Shown here piece after piece: positions 26,046 through 39,258 of a stretch of 64,000 nucleotides of DNA. The DNA comes from Sepiola atlantica (taxonomy: Eukaryota > Mollusca > Cephalopoda > Sepiida > Sepiolidae). Made by a program: the position numbers and the translations under genes. Each line of letters starts with the position of its first letter. Positions within the stretch are counted from its first letter, which is position 1. The stretch spans positions 248,001 to 312,000 of the forward strand of contig CAUVYP010000587.1 of NCBI GenBank assembly GCA_963556195.1, in the 5' to 3' direction. The notes under the pieces are model-generated. The model did no database searches, had not been told where the DNA came from, and saw nothing but the letters and a program-made list of their open reading frames with translations.

Positions 26046-28277
26046 TTAGCGCGTTTTAAAGTTGATATCGCTTTTGTTTATAACTTCCACATTTATTCGA
26101 ATTGTGCAACGAAACTTTGCAGACAGTCGCGGATAGGCCTTTTCTACTGAAGTACCAAGTTTCAGAAGTGCAGCTGTTGTACTGCCGGAGATATGTCGAT
26201 ACAAACTGAATACGCAAAACATCAACAAAATTTAGCGCGTTTTAAAGTTGATATCGCTTTTGTTTATAACTTCCATATTTATTCTAATTTTGCAACGAAA
26301 CTTTGCAGACAACCGCTCAGACAAATTTTCTACTGAAGTACCAAGTTTCAGAAGTGCAGCTGTTGTACTGCCGGAGATATGTCGATACAAACTGATTACG
26401 CAAAACATCAACAAAATTAAGCGCGTGTTAAAGTTGATATCGCTTTTGTTTATAACTTCCACATTTATTCGAATTGTGCAACGAAACTTTGCAGACAGTC
26501 GCAGATAGGCCTTTTCTACTGAAGTACCAAGTTTCAGAAGTGTAGCTCTTGTACTGCCGGAGATATGTCGATACAAACTGAATACGCAAACAATCAACAA
26601 AATTTAATGCGATTTTAAGTAGATATCGCTTTTGTTTATAACTTCCACATTCATTGGAATTGTGCAACGAAACTTTGCAGAGATTAGCGGAGTCACATGT
26701 TCTACTAAAGTACAAAGTTTCAGAAGTGCAGCTGTAGTACTGCCGGAGATATGTCGATACTAACTGAATACGCAAAACATCAACAAAATTTAGCGCGTTT
26801 TAAAGTTGATATCGCATTTGTTTATAACTTCCACATTTATTCGAATTGTGCAACGAAACTTTGCAGACAGTCGCGGATAGGCCTTTTCTACTGAAGTACC
26901 AAGTTTCAGAAGTGCAGCTCTTGTACTGCCGGAGATATGTCGATACAAACTGAATACGCAAAACATCAACAAAATTTAGCGCGTTTTAAAGTTGATATCG
27001 CTTTTGTTTATAACTTCCACATTTATTCGAATTGTGCAACGAAACTTTGCAGACAGTCGCCTATAGGCCTTTTCTACTGAAGTACCAAGTTTCAGAGATG
27101 CAGCTTTTGTACTGCCGGAGATATGTCGATACAAACTGAATACGCAAAACATCAACAAAATTAAGCGCGTGTTAAAGTTGATATCGCTTTTGTTTATAAC
27201 TTCCACATTTATTCGAATTGTGCAACGAAACTTTGCAGACAGTCGCAGATAGGCCTTTTCTACTGAAGTACCAAGTTTAAGAAGTGTAGCTCTTGTACTG
27301 CCGGAGATATGTCGATACAAACTGAATACGCAAACAATCAACAAAATTTAGTGCGATTTAAAGTAGATATCGCTTTTGTTTATAACTTCCACATTCATTG
27401 GAATTGTGCAACGAAACTTTGCAGAGATTAGCGGAGTCACATGTTCTACTAAAGTACAAAGTTTCAGAAGTGAAGGTCTTGTACTGCCGGAGATATGTCG
27501 ATACAAACTGAATACGCAAAATCTCAACAAAATTTAGCGCGTTTTAAAGTTGATATCGCTTTTGTTTATAACTTCCACATTTATTCGAATTGTGCAACGA
27601 AACTTTGCAGACAGTCGCGGATAGGCCTTTTCTACTGAAGTACCAAGTTTCAGAAGTGCAGCTCTTGTACTGCCGGAGATATGTCGATACAAACTGAATA
27701 CGCAAAACATCAACAAAATTTAGTGCGATTTAAAGTTGATATCGCTGTTGTTTATAACTTCCAGATTTATTCGAATTGTGCAACGAAACTTTGCAGACAG
27801 TCGCGGATTGGCCTGTTCTACTGAAGTACCAAGTTTCAGAAGTGCAGCTCTTGTACTGCCGGAGATATGTCGATACAAACTGAATACGCAAAACATCAAC
27901 AAAATTTAGCGCGTTTTAAAGTTGATATCGCTTTTGTTTATAACTTCCACATTTATTTGAATTGGGGCACGAAACTTTGCAGACAACCGCGCAGACACAT
28001 TTCCTACTGAAGTACCAAGTTTCAGAAGTGCAGCTCTTGTACTGCCGGAGATATGTCGATACAAACTGAATACGCAAAACATCAACAAAATTTAGCGCGT
28101 TTTAAAGTTGATATCGCTTTTGTTTATAACTTCCACATTTATTCGAATTGTGCAACGAAACTTTGCAGACAGTCGCCTATAGGCCTTTTCTACTGAAGTA
28201 CCAAGTTTCAGAAGTGCAGCTGTTGTACTGCCGGAGATATGTCGATACAAACTGAATACGCAAAACATCAACAAAAT

Positions 28278-28463
28278 TTAGCGCGTTTTAAAGTTGATAT
28301 CGCTTTTGTTTATAACTTCCACATTTATTCGAATTGTGCAACGAAACTTTGCAGACAGTCGCGGATAGGCCTTTTCTACTGAAGTACCAAGTTTCAGAAG
28401 TGCAGGTCTTGTACTGCCGGAGATATGTCGATACAAACTGAATACGCAAAACATCAACAAAAT
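28278..28463. repeat. Crossover hybrid monomer at the 3350-bp junction
   Basis: The left part is the V4 type found at 24556 and 31628. The right part has GTGCAGGTCTTG, the mark of the V9 monomer at 24928. The switch lies between the V4 segment and m127, within about 28371-28406, exactly where the two duplicate copies meet. This is the expected product of unequal crossover. Confidence 0.88.
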
Positions 28464-31400
28464 TTAGCGCGTTTTAAAGTTCATATCGCTTTTGTTTATA
28501 ACTTCCACATTTATTCGAATTGTGCAACGAAACTTTGCAGACAGTCGCCTATAGGCCTTTTCTACTGAAGTACCAAGTTTCAGAAGTGCAGCTGTTGTAC
28601 TGCCGGAGATATGTCGATACAAACTGAATACGCAAAACATCAACAAAATTTAGCGCGTTTTAAAGTTGATATCGCTTTTGTTTATAACTTCCACATTTAT
28701 TCGAATTGTGCAACGAAACTTTGCAGACAACCGCGGAGACACATGTTCTACTGAAGTACCAAGTTTCAGAAGTGCAGCTCTTGTACTGCCGGAGATATGT
28801 CGATACAAACTTAATACGCAAAACATAAACAAAATTTAGCGTGTTTTGAAGTTGATATCGCTTTTGTTTATAACTTCCACATTTATTCCAATTGTGCAAC
28901 GAAACTTTGCAGACAGTCGCGGATAGGCCTTTTCTACTGACGTACCAAGTTTCAGAAGTGCAGCCCTTGTACTGCCGAAGAGATATGTCGATACAAACTG
29001 AATACGAAAAACATCAACAAAATTTAGCGCGTTTTAAAGTTGATATCGCTTTTGTTTATAACTTCCACATTTATTCGAATTGTGCAACGAAATTTTGCAG
29101 ACAACCGCGGAGACACATGTTCTACTGAAGTACCAAGTTTCAGAAGTGCAGCTCTTGTACTGCCGGAGATATGTCGATACAAACTTAATACGCAAAACAT
29201 CAACAAAATTTAGAGCGTTTTAAAGTTCATATCGCTTTTGTTTATAACTTCCACATTTATTCGAATTGTGCAACGAAACTTTGCAGACAACCGCGGAGAC
29301 ACATTTTCTACTGAAGTACCAAGTTTCAGAAGTGCAGCTCTTGTACTGCCGGAGATATGTCGATACAAACTGAATACGCAAAACATCAACAAAATTTAGC
29401 GCGTTTTAAAGTTGATATCGCTTTTGTTTATAACTTCCACATTTATTCGAATTGTGCAACGAAACTTTGCAGACAGTCGCGGATAGGCCTTTTCTACTGA
29501 AGTACCAAGTTTCAGAAGTGCAGCTGTTGTACTGCCGGAGATATGTCGATACAAACTGAATACGCAAAACATCAACAAAATTTAGCGCGTTTTAAAGTTG
29601 ATATCGCTTTTGTTTATAACTTCCATATTTATTCTAATTTTGCAACGAAACTTTGCAGACAACCGCTCAGACAAATTTTCTACTGAAGTACCAAGTTTCA
29701 GAAGTGCAGCTGTTGTACTGCCGGAGATATGTCGATACAAACTGATTACGCAAAACATCAACAAAATTAAGCGCGTGTTAAAGTTGATATCGCTTTTGTT
29801 TATAACTTCCACATTTATTCGAATTGTGCAACGAAACTTTGCAGACAGTCGCAGATAGGCCTTTTCTACTGAAGTACCAAGTTTCAGAAGTGTAGCTCTT
29901 GTACTGCCGGAGATATGTCGATACAAACTGAATACGCAAACAATCAACAAAATTTAATGCGATTTTAAGTAGATATCGCTTTTGTTTATAACTTCCACAT
30001 TCATTGGAATTGTGCAACGAAACTTTGCAGAGATTAGCGGAGTCACATGTTCTACTAAAGTACAAAGTTTCAGAAGTGCAGCTGTAGTACTGCCGGAGAT
30101 ATGTCGATACTAACTGAATACGCAAAACATCAACAAAATTTAGCGCGTTTTAAAGTTGATATCGCATTTGTTTATAACTTCCACATTTATTCGAATTGTG
30201 CAACGAAACTTTGCAGACAGTCGCGGATAGGCCTTTTCTACTGAAGTACCAAGTTTCAGAAGTGCAGCTCTTGTACTGCCGGAGATATGTCGATACAAAC
30301 TGAATACGCAAAACATCAACAAAATTTAGCGCGTTTTAAAGTTGATATCGCTTTTGTTTATAACTTCCACATTTATTCGAATTGTGCAACGAAACTTTGC
30401 AGACAGTCGCCTATAGGCCTTTTCTACTGAAGTACCAAGTTTCAGAGATGCAGCTTTTGTACTGCCGGAGATATGTCGATACAAACTGAATACGCAAAAC
30501 ATCAACAAAATTAAGCGCGTGTTAAAGTTGATATCGCTTTTGTTTATAACTTCCACATTTATTCGAATTGTGCAACGAAACTTTGCAGACAGTCGCAGAT
30601 AGGCCTTTTCTACTGAAGTACCAAGTTTAAGAAGTGTAGCTCTTGTACTGCCGGAGATATGTCGATACAAACTGAATACGCAAACAATCAACAAAATTTA
30701 GTGCGATTTAAAGTAGATATCGCTTTTGTTTATAACTTCCACATTCATTGGAATTGTGCAACGAAACTTTGCAGAGATTAGCGGAGTCACATGTTCTACT
30801 AAAGTACAAAGTTTCAGAAGTGAAGGTCTTGTACTGCCGGAGATATGTCGATACAAACTGAATACGCAAAATCTCAACAAAATTTAGCGCGTTTTAAAGT
30901 TGATATCGCTTTTGTTTATAACTTCCACATTTATTCGAATTGTGCAACGAAACTTTGCAGACAGTCGCGGATAGGCCTTTTCTACTGAAGTACCAAGTTT
31001 CAGAAGTGCAGCTCTTGTACTGCCGGAGATATGTCGATACAAACTGAATACGCAAAACATCAACAAAATTTAGTGCGATTTAAAGTTGATATCGCTGTTG
31101 TTTATAACTTCCAGATTTATTCGAATTGTGCAACGAAACTTTGCAGACAGTCGCGGATTGGCCTGTTCTACTGAAGTACCAAGTTTCAGAAGTGCAGCTC
31201 TTGTACTGCCGGAGATATGTCGATACAAACTGAATACGCAAAACATCAACAAAATTTAGCGCGTTTTAAAGTTGATATCGCTTTTGTTTATAACTTCCAC
31301 ATTTATTTGAATTGGGGCACGAAACTTTGCAGACAACCGCGCAGACACATTTCCTACTGAAGTACCAAGTTTCAGAAGTGCAGCTCTTGTACTGCCGGAG

Positions 31401-31725
31401 ATATGTCGATACAAACTGAATACGCAAAACATCAACAAAATTTAGCGCGTTTTAAAGTTGATATCGCTTTTGTTTATAACTTCCACATTTATTCGAATTG
31501 TGCAACGAAACTTTGCAGACAGTCGCCTATAGGCCTTTTCTACTGAAGTACCAAGTTTCAGAAGTGCAGCTGTTGTACTGCCGGAGATATGTCGATACAA
31601 ACTGAATACGCAAAACATCAACAAAATTTAGCGCGTTTTAAAGTTGATATCGCTTTTGTTTATAACTTCCACATTTATTCGAATTGTGCAACGAAACTTT
31701 GCAGACAGTCGCGGATAGGCCTTTT
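28376..31725. repeat. 18-monomer tandem duplication, copy 2 (3350 bp)
   Basis: Near-perfect copy of 25026-28375; identity continues for 30 more bases to 31755 and ends at 28406 (G) against 31756 (C). Shared private marks include CTACTGACGTACC, GATACTAACTGAATACG, TTTAATGCGATTTTAAG and GTGAAGGTCTTG. After 31755 the array continues V11 V9 V8, which parallels the 24742-25300 arrangement except that a V5 is missing. Confidence 0.93.
28464..29395. repeat. +2 tagged cassette, copy 2
   Basis: Identical to copy 1 apart from the base at 28604. The tag starts at 28974, 3350 bases after the previous one. Confidence 0.92.
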
Positions 31726-31813
31726 CTACTGAAGTACCAAGTTTCAGAAGTGCAGCTCTTGTACTGCCGGAGATATGTCGATACAAACTGAATACGCAAA
31801 ACATCAACAAAAT

Positions 31814-33772
31814 TTAGCGCGTTTTAAAGTTGATATCGCTTTTGTTTATAACTTCCAGATTTATTCGAATTGTGCAACGAAACTTTGCAGACAGTCGTGG
31901 ATGGGCCTTTTCTACTGAAGTACCAAGTTTCAGAAGTGCAGCTCTTGTACTGCCGGAGATATGTCGATACAAACTGAATACGCAAAACATCAACAAAATT
32001 TAGCGCGTTTTAAAGTTGATATCGCTTTTGTTTATAACTTCCACATTTATTCGAATTGGGGCACGAAACTTTGCAGACAACCGCGCAGACACATTTCCTA
32101 CTGAAGTACTAAGTTTCAGAAGTGCAGGTCTTGTACTGCCGGAGATATGTCGATACAAACTGAATACGCAAAACATCAACAAAATTTAGCGCGTTTTAAA
32201 GTTGATATCGCTTTTGTTTATAACTTCCACATTTATTCGAATTGTGCAACGAAACGTTGCAGACAATTGCGGAGACACATGTTCTACTAAAGTACCAAGT
32301 TTCAGAAGTGCAGCTCTTGTACTGCCGGAGATATGTCGATACAAACTTAATACGCAAAACATAAACAAAATTTAGCGTGTTTTGAAGTTGATATCGCTTT
32401 TGTTATAACTTCCACATTTATTCCAATTGTGCAACGAAACTTTGCAGACAGTCGCGGATAGGCCTTTTCTACTGAAGTACCAAGTTTCAGAAGTGCAGCC
32501 CTTGTACTGCCGAAGAGATATGTCGATACAAACTGAATACGAAAAACATCAACAAAATTTAGCGCGTTTTAAAGTTGATATCGCTTTTGTTTATAACTTC
32601 CACATTTATTCGAATTGTGCAACGAAATTTTGCAGACAACCGCGGAGACACATGTTCTACTGAAGTACCAAGTTTCAGAAGTGCAGCTCTTGTACTGCCG
32701 GAGATATGTCGATACAAACTTAATACGCAAAACTTCGACAAAAGTTAGAGCGTTTTAAAGTTGATATCGCTTTTGTTTATAACTTCCACATTTATTCTAC
32801 TTGTGCAACGAAACTTTGCAGACAACCGCGGAGACACATTTTCTACTGAAGTACCAAGTTTCAGAAGTGCAGCTCTTGTACTGCCGGAGATATGTCTGTA
32901 CAAACTGAATACGCAAAACATCAACAAAATTTAGCGCGTTTTAAAGTTGATATCGCTTTTGTTTATAACTTCCACATTTATTCGAATTGTGCAACGAAAC
33001 TTTGCAGACAGTCGCGGATAGGCCTTTTCTACTGAAGTACCAAGTTTCAGAAGTGCAGCTGTTGTACTGCCGGAGATATGTCGATACAAACTGAATACGC
33101 AAAACATCAACAAAATTTAGCGCGTTTTAAAGTTTATATCGCTTTTGTTTATAACTTCCATATTTATTCTAATTTTGCAACGAAACTTTGCAGACAACCG
33201 CTCAGACAAATTTTCTACTGAAGTACCAAGTTTCAGAAGTGCAGCTGTTGTACTGCCGGAGATATGTCGATACAAACTGATTACGCAAAACATCAACAAA
33301 ATTAAGCGCGTGTTAAAGTTGATATCGCTTTTGTATATAACTTCCACATTTATTCGAATTGTGCAACGAAACTTTGCAGACAGTCGCAGATAGGCCTTTT
33401 CTACTGAAGTACCAAGTTTAAGAAGTGTAGCTCTTGTACTGCCGGAGATATGTCGATACAAACTGAATACGCAAACAATCAACAAAATTTAGTGCGATTT
33501 TAAGTAGATATCGCTTTTGTTTATAACTTCCACATTCATTGGAATTGTGCAACGAAACTTTGCAGAGATTAGCGGAGTCACATGTTCTACTAAAGTACCA
33601 AGTTTCAGAAGTGCAGCTGTAGTACTGCCGGAGATATGTCGATACAAACTGAATACGCAAAACATCAACAAAATTTAGCGCGTTTTAAAGTTGATATCGC
33701 ATTTGTTTATAACTTCCACATTTATTCGAATTGTGCAACGAAACTTTGCAGACAGTCGCGGATAGGCCTTTT
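31814..33772. repeat. Domain B block between the 3350-bp and 2606-bp duplications
   Basis: The order from 31814 is 11 9 8 4(+2,-1) 8 8 4 7 6 10, then part of the V4 at 33675. The 7-6-10-4 run resembles 26232-26975 and has the same TTTTAAGTAGATATC mark near 33499, so this is a more diverged copy of part of the 3350-bp unit. Confidence 0.82.
32186..32930. repeat. +2 tagged cassette, copy 3, with a private -1
   Basis: Four monomers V8-V4(+2)-V8-V8; the usual leading V5 is absent and V9 precedes. The tag starts at 32509. The tagged monomer also has a one-base deletion, CTTTTGTTATAAC at about 32402, so it is 187 rather than 188 bases. The last V8 has CTACTTGTGC, a private CAAAACTTCGACAAAAG start and ATGTCTGTAC. 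Confidence 0.9.
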
Positions 33773-36378
33773 CTACTGAAGTACCAAGTTTCAGAAGTGC
33801 AGCTCTTGTACTGCCGGAGATATGTCGATACAAACTGAATACGCAAAACATCAACAAAATTTAGCGCGTTTTAAAGTTGATATCGCTTTTGTTTATAACT
33901 TCCACATTTATTCGAATTGTGCAACGAAACTTTGCAGACAGTCGCCTATAGGCCTTTTGTACTGAAGTACCAAGTTTCAGAGATGTAGCTTTTGTACTGC
34001 CGGAGATATGTCGATACAAACTGAATACGCAAAACATCAACAAAATTTAGCGCGTTTTAAAGTTGATATCGCTTTTGTTTATAACTTCCACATTTATTCT
34101 AATTGTGCAACGAAACCTTGCAGACAACCGCTCAGACAAATTTTCTACTGAAGTACCAAGTTTCAGAAGTGCAGCTGTTGTACTGCCGGAGATATGTCGA
34201 TACAAACTGATTACGCAAAACATCAACAAAATTAAGCGCGTGTCAAAGTTGATATCGCTTTTGTTTATAACTTCCACATTTATTCGAATTGTGCAACGAA
34301 ACTTTGCAGACAGTCGCAGATAGGCCTTTTCTACTGAAGTACCAAGTTTAAGAAGTGTAGCTCTTGTACTGCCGGAGATATGTCGATACAAACTGAATAC
34401 GCAAACAATCAACAAAATTTAGTGCGATTTAAAGTAGATATCGCTTTTGTTTATAACTTCCACATTCATTGGAATTGTGCAACGAAACTTTGCAGAGATT
34501 AGCGGAGTCACATGTTCTACTAAAGTACCAAGTTTCAGAAGTGCATCTGTAGTACTGCCGGAGATATGTCGATACAAACTGAATACGCAAAACATCAACA
34601 AAATTTAGCGCGTTTTAAAGTTGATATCGCTTTTGTTTATAACTTCCACATTTATTCGAATTGTGCAACGAAACTTTGCAGACAGTCGCCTATAGGCCTT
34701 TTCTACTGAAGTACCAAGTTTCAGAGATGCAGCTTTTGTACTGCCGGAGATATGTCGATACAAACTTAATACGCAAAACATCAACAAAATTTAGCGCGTT
34801 TTAAAGTTGATATCGCTTTTGTTTATAACTTCCACATTTATTCTAATTGTGCAACGAAACTTTGCAGACAACCGCTCAGACAAATTTTCTACTGAAGTAC
34901 CAAGTTTCAGAAGTGCAGCTCTTGTACTGCCGGAGATATGTCGATACAAACTGAATACGCAAAACATCAACAACATTTAGCGCGTGTTAAAGCTGATATC
35001 GCTTTTGTTTATAACTTCCACATTTATTCGAATTGTGCAACGAAACTTTGCAGACAGTCGCAGATAGGCTTTTTCTACTGAAGTACCAAGTTTAAGAAGT
35101 GCAGCTCTTGTACTGCCGGAGATATGTCGATACAAACTGAATACGCAAACAATCAACAAAATTTAGTGCGATTTAAAGTTGATATCGCTTTTGTTTATAA
35201 CTTCCACATTCATTGGAATTGTGCAACGAAACTTTGCAGAGATTAGCGGAGTCACATGTTCTACTAAAGTACACAGTTTCAGAAGTGCAGGTCTTGTACT
35301 GCCGGAGATATGTCGATACAAACTGAATACGCAAAACATCAACAAAATTTAGCGCGTTTTAAAGTTGATATCGCTTTTGTTTATAACTTCCACATTTATT
35401 CGAATTGTGCAACGAAACTTTGCAGACAGTCGCGGATAGGCCTTTTCTACTGAAGTACCAAGTTTCAGAAGTGCAGCTCTTGTACTGCCGGAGATATGTC
35501 GATACAAACTGAATACGCAAAACATCAAAAAAATTTAGTGCGATTTAAAGTTGATATCGCTGTTGTTTATAACTTCCAGATTTATTCGAATTGTGCAACG
35601 AAACTTTGCAGACAGTCGCGGATGGGCCTTTTCTACTGAAGTACCAAGTTTCAGAAGTGCAGCTGTTGTACTGCCGGAGATATGTCGATACAAACTGAAT
35701 ACGCAAAACATCAACAAAATTTAGCGCGTTTTAAAGTTGATATCGCTTTTGTTTATAACTTCCACATTTATTCGAATTGTGCAACGAAACTTTGCAGACA
35801 ACCGCGGAGACACATGTTCGACTGAAGTGCAAAGTTTCAGAAGTGCAGCTCTTGTACTGCCGGAGATATGTCGATACAAACTTAATACGCAAAACATAAA
35901 CAAAATTTAGCGTGTTTTGAAGTTGATATCGCTTTTGTTTATAACTTCCACATTTATTCCAATTGTGCAACGAAACTTTGCAGACAGTCGCGAATAGGCC
36001 TTTTCTACTGAAGTACCAAGTTTCAGAAGTGCAGCCCTTGTACTGCCGAAGAGATATGTCGATACAAACTGAATACGAAAAACATCAACAAAATTTAGCG
36101 CGTTTTAAAGTTGATATCGCTTTTGTTTATAACTTCCACATTTATTCGAATTGTGCAACGGAATTTTGCAGACAACCGCGGAGACACATGTTCTACTGAA
36201 GTACCAAGTTTCAGAAGTGCAGCTCTTGTACTGCCGGAGATATGTCGATACAAACTTAATACGCAAAACATCAACAAAATTTAGAGCGTTTTAAAGTTGA
36301 TATCGCTTTTGTTTATAACTTCCACATTTATTCTACTTGTGCAACGAAACTTTGCAGACAACCGCGGAGACACATTTC
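33773..36378. repeat. 14-monomer tandem duplication, copy 1 (2606 bp)
   Basis: This matches 36379 to about 39046 at an offset of 2606 = 14 x 186 + 2. The order from 33861 is 5 7 6 10 5 7 6 10 4 11 8 4+2 8 8. Shared marks include CCTTTTGTACTG, GTGCATCTGTAG, CATCAACAACATTT and TTAAAGCTGATATC. The match begins at 33773 and fails one base earlier. Confidence 0.92.
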
Positions 36379-36466
36379 CTACTGAAGTACCAAGTTTCAG
36401 AAGTGCAGCTCTTGTACTGCCGGAGATATGTCGATACAAACTGAATACGCAAAACATCAACAAAAT
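35721..36466. repeat. +2 tagged cassette, copy 4
   Basis: V8-V4(+2)-V8-V8, preceded by V11. The tag starts at 36045. Private marks shared with copy 5 are GTTCGACTGAAGTGCAAAG, CGCGAATAGGC (CGCGAATAAGC in copy 5) and TTGTGCAACGGAATTTT. The final V8 has TTTCCTACTG. Confidence 0.9.
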
Positions 36467-39046
36467 TTAGCGCGTTTTAAAGTTGATATCGCTTTTGTTT
36501 ATAACTTCCACATTTATTCGAATTGTGCAACGAAACTTTGCAGACAGTCGCCTATAGGCCTTTTGTACTGAAGTACCAAGTTTCAGAGATGCAGCTTTTG
36601 TACTGCCGGAGATATGTCGATACAAACTGAATACGCAAAACATCAACAAAATTTAGCGCGTTTTAAAGTTGATATCGCTTTTGTTTATAACTTCCACATT
36701 TATTCTAATTGTGCAACGAAACTTTGCAGACAACCGCTCAGACAAATTTTCTACTGAAGTACCAAGTTTCAGAAGTGCAGCTGTTGTACTGCCGGAGATA
36801 TGTCGATACAAACTGATTACGCAAAACATCAACAAAATTAAGCGCGTGTTAAAGTTGATATCGCTTTTGTTTATAACTTCCACATTTATTCGAATTGTGC
36901 AACGAAACTTTGCAGACAGTCGCAGATAGGCCTTTTCTACTGAAGTACCAAGTTTAAGAAGTGTAGCTCTTGTACTGCCGGAGATATGTCGATACAAACT
37001 GAATACGCAAACAATCAACAAAATTTAGTGCGATTTAAAGTAGATATCGCTTTTGTTTATAACTTCCACATTCATTGGAATTGTGCAACGAAACTTTGCA
37101 GAGATTAGCGGAGTCACATGTTCTACTAAAGTACCAAGTTTCAGAAGTGCATCTGTAGTACTGCCGGAGATATGTCGATACAAACTGAATACGCAAAACA
37201 TCAACAAAATTTAGCGCGTTTTAAAGTTGATATCGCTTTTGTTTATAACTTCCACATTTATTCGAATTGTGCAACGAAACTTTGCAGACAGTCGCCTATA
37301 GGCCTTTTCTACTGAAGTACCAAGTTTCAGAGATGCAGCTTTTGTACTGCCGGAGATATGTCGATACAAACTTAATACGCAAAACATCAACAAAATTTAG
37401 CGCGTTTTAAAGTTGATATCGCTTTTGTTTATAACTTCCACATTTATTCTAATTGTGCAACGAAACTTTGCAGACAACCGCTCAGACAAATTTTCTACTG
37501 AAGTACCAAGTTTCAGAAGTGCAGCTCTTGTACTGCCGGAGATATGTCGATACAAACTGAATACGCAAAACATCAACAACATTTAGCGCGTGTTAAAGCT
37601 GATATCGCTTTTGTTTATAACTTCCACATTTATTCGAATTGTGCAACGAAACTTTGCAGACAGTCGCAGATAGGCTTTTTCTACTGAAGTACCAAGTTTA
37701 AGAAGTGCAGCTCTTGTACTGCCGGAGATATGTCGATACAAACTGAATACGCAAACAATCAACAAAATTTAGTGCGATTTAAAGTTGATATCGCTTTTGT
37801 TTATAACTTCCACATTCATTGGAATTGTGCAACGAAACTTTGCAGAGATTAGCGGAGTCACATGTTCTACTAAATTACACAGTTTCAGAAGTGCAGGTCT
37901 TGTACTGCCGGAGATATGTCGATACAAACTGAATACGCAAAACATCAACAAAATTTAGCGCGTTTTAAAGTTGATATCGCTTTTGTTTATAACTTCCACA
38001 TTTATTCGAATTGTGCAACGAAACTTTGCAGACAGTCGCGGATAGGCCTTTTCTACTGAAGTACCAAGTTTCAGAAGTGCAGCTCTTGTACTGCCGGAGA
38101 TATGTCGATACAAACTGAATACGCAAAACATCAACAAAATTTAGTGCGATTTAAAGTTGATATCGCTGTTGTTTATAACTTCCAGATTTATTCGAATTGT
38201 GCAACGAAACTTTGCAGACAGTCGCGGATGGGCCTTTTCTACTGAAGTACCAAGTTTCAGAAGTGCAGCTGTTGTACTGCCGGAGATATGTCGATACAAA
38301 CTGAATACGCAAAACATCAACAAAATTTAGCGCGTTTTAAAGTTGATATCGCTTTTGTTTATAACTTCCACATTTATTCGAATTGTGCAACGAAACTTTG
38401 CAGACAACCGCGGAGACACATGTTCGACTGAAGTGCAAAGTTTCAGAAGTGCAGCTCTTGTACTGCCGGAGATATGTCGATACAAACTTAATACGCAAAA
38501 CATAAACAAAATTTAGCGTGTTTTGAAGTTGATATCGCTTTTGTTTATAACTTCCACATTTATTCCAATTGTGCAACGAAACTTTGCAGACAGTCGCGAA
38601 TAAGCCTTTTCTACTGAAGTACCAAGTTTCAGAAGTGCAGCCCTTGTACTGCCGAAGAGATATGTCGATACAAACTGAATACGAAAAACATCAACAAAAT
38701 TTAGCGCGTTTTAAAGTTGATATCGCTTTTGTTTATAACTTCCACATTTATTCGAATTGTGCAACGGAATTTTGCAGACAACCGCGGAGACACATGTTCT
38801 ACTGAAGTACCAAGTTTCAGAAGTGCAGCTCTTGTACTGCCGGAGATATGTCGATACAAACTTAATACGCAAAACATCAACAAAATTTAGAGCGTTTTAA
38901 AGTTGATATCGCTTTTGTTTATAACTTCCACATTTATTCTACTTGTGCAACGAAACTTTGCAGACAACCGCGGAGACACATTTTCTACTGAAGTACCAAG
39001 TTTCAGAAGTGCAGCTCTTGTACTGCCGGAGATATGTCGATACAAA
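36379..39046. repeat. 14-monomer tandem duplication, copy 2
   Basis: It differs from copy 1 at several places I could see: GATGTAGC (33985) against GATGCAGC, GAAACCTTGC against GAAACTTTGC, GTGTCAAAG against GTGTTAAAG, CATCAAAAAAATTT (35527) against CATCAACAAAATTT, AAAGTACAC against AAATTACAC (37874) and AATAGGCC against AATAAGCC. The end is set by a change from AAAACATC to AAACAATC in the last V8. Confidence 0.9.
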
Positions 39047-39072
39047 CTAAATACGCAAACAATCAACAAAAT
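38327..39072. repeat. +2 tagged cassette, copy 5
   Basis: Copy of cassette 4 through the 2606-bp duplication; the tag starts at 38651. It differs by AATAAGCC for AATAGGCC near 38603 and by TTTTCTACTG in the final V8, which here runs into AAACAATC and a V10. Confidence 0.9.
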
Positions 39073-39258
39073 TTAGTGCGATTTAAAGTAGATATCGCTT
39101 TTGTTTATAACTTCCACATTCATTGGAATTGTGCAACGAAACTTTGCAGAGATTAGCGGAGTCACATGTTCTACTAAAGTACCAAGTTTCAGAAGTGCAG
39201 CTGTAGTACTGCCGGAGATATGTCGATACAAACTGAATACGCAAAACATCAACAAAAT
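39073..39258. repeat. Monomer variant V10
   Basis: Segment m77-m94 reads GAGATTAGCGGAGTCACA, followed by TGTTCTACTAAAG. Linked changes are TTAGTGCGATTTAAAGTAGA at the start and CACATTCATTGGAATTG at m43-m59. It resembles V2 at m77-m94 and at its first bases, so V2 and V10 may share an ancestor, but V10 is restricted to domain B. Confidence 0.9.

Larger units (their letters stand above)
25026..28375. repeat. 18-monomer tandem duplication, copy 1 (3350 bp)
   Basis: This matches 28376-31725 at an offset of 3350 = 18 x 186 + 2, the 2 coming from the tagged monomer inside. The order from the first whole monomer (25114) is 5 8 4+2 8 8 4 7 6 10 4 5 6 10 4 11 9 5, then the hybrid V4. The only base difference I found is A at 25254 against C at 28604. 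The match starts at 25026 and fails at 25025 (C against T). Confidence 0.93.

Noticed and set aside
25026..31755. Treating the 3350-bp duplication as certain biology
   Set aside because: With one difference in 3.35 kb, an assembly duplication cannot be excluded from sequence alone. It is reported as a finding with that caveat.
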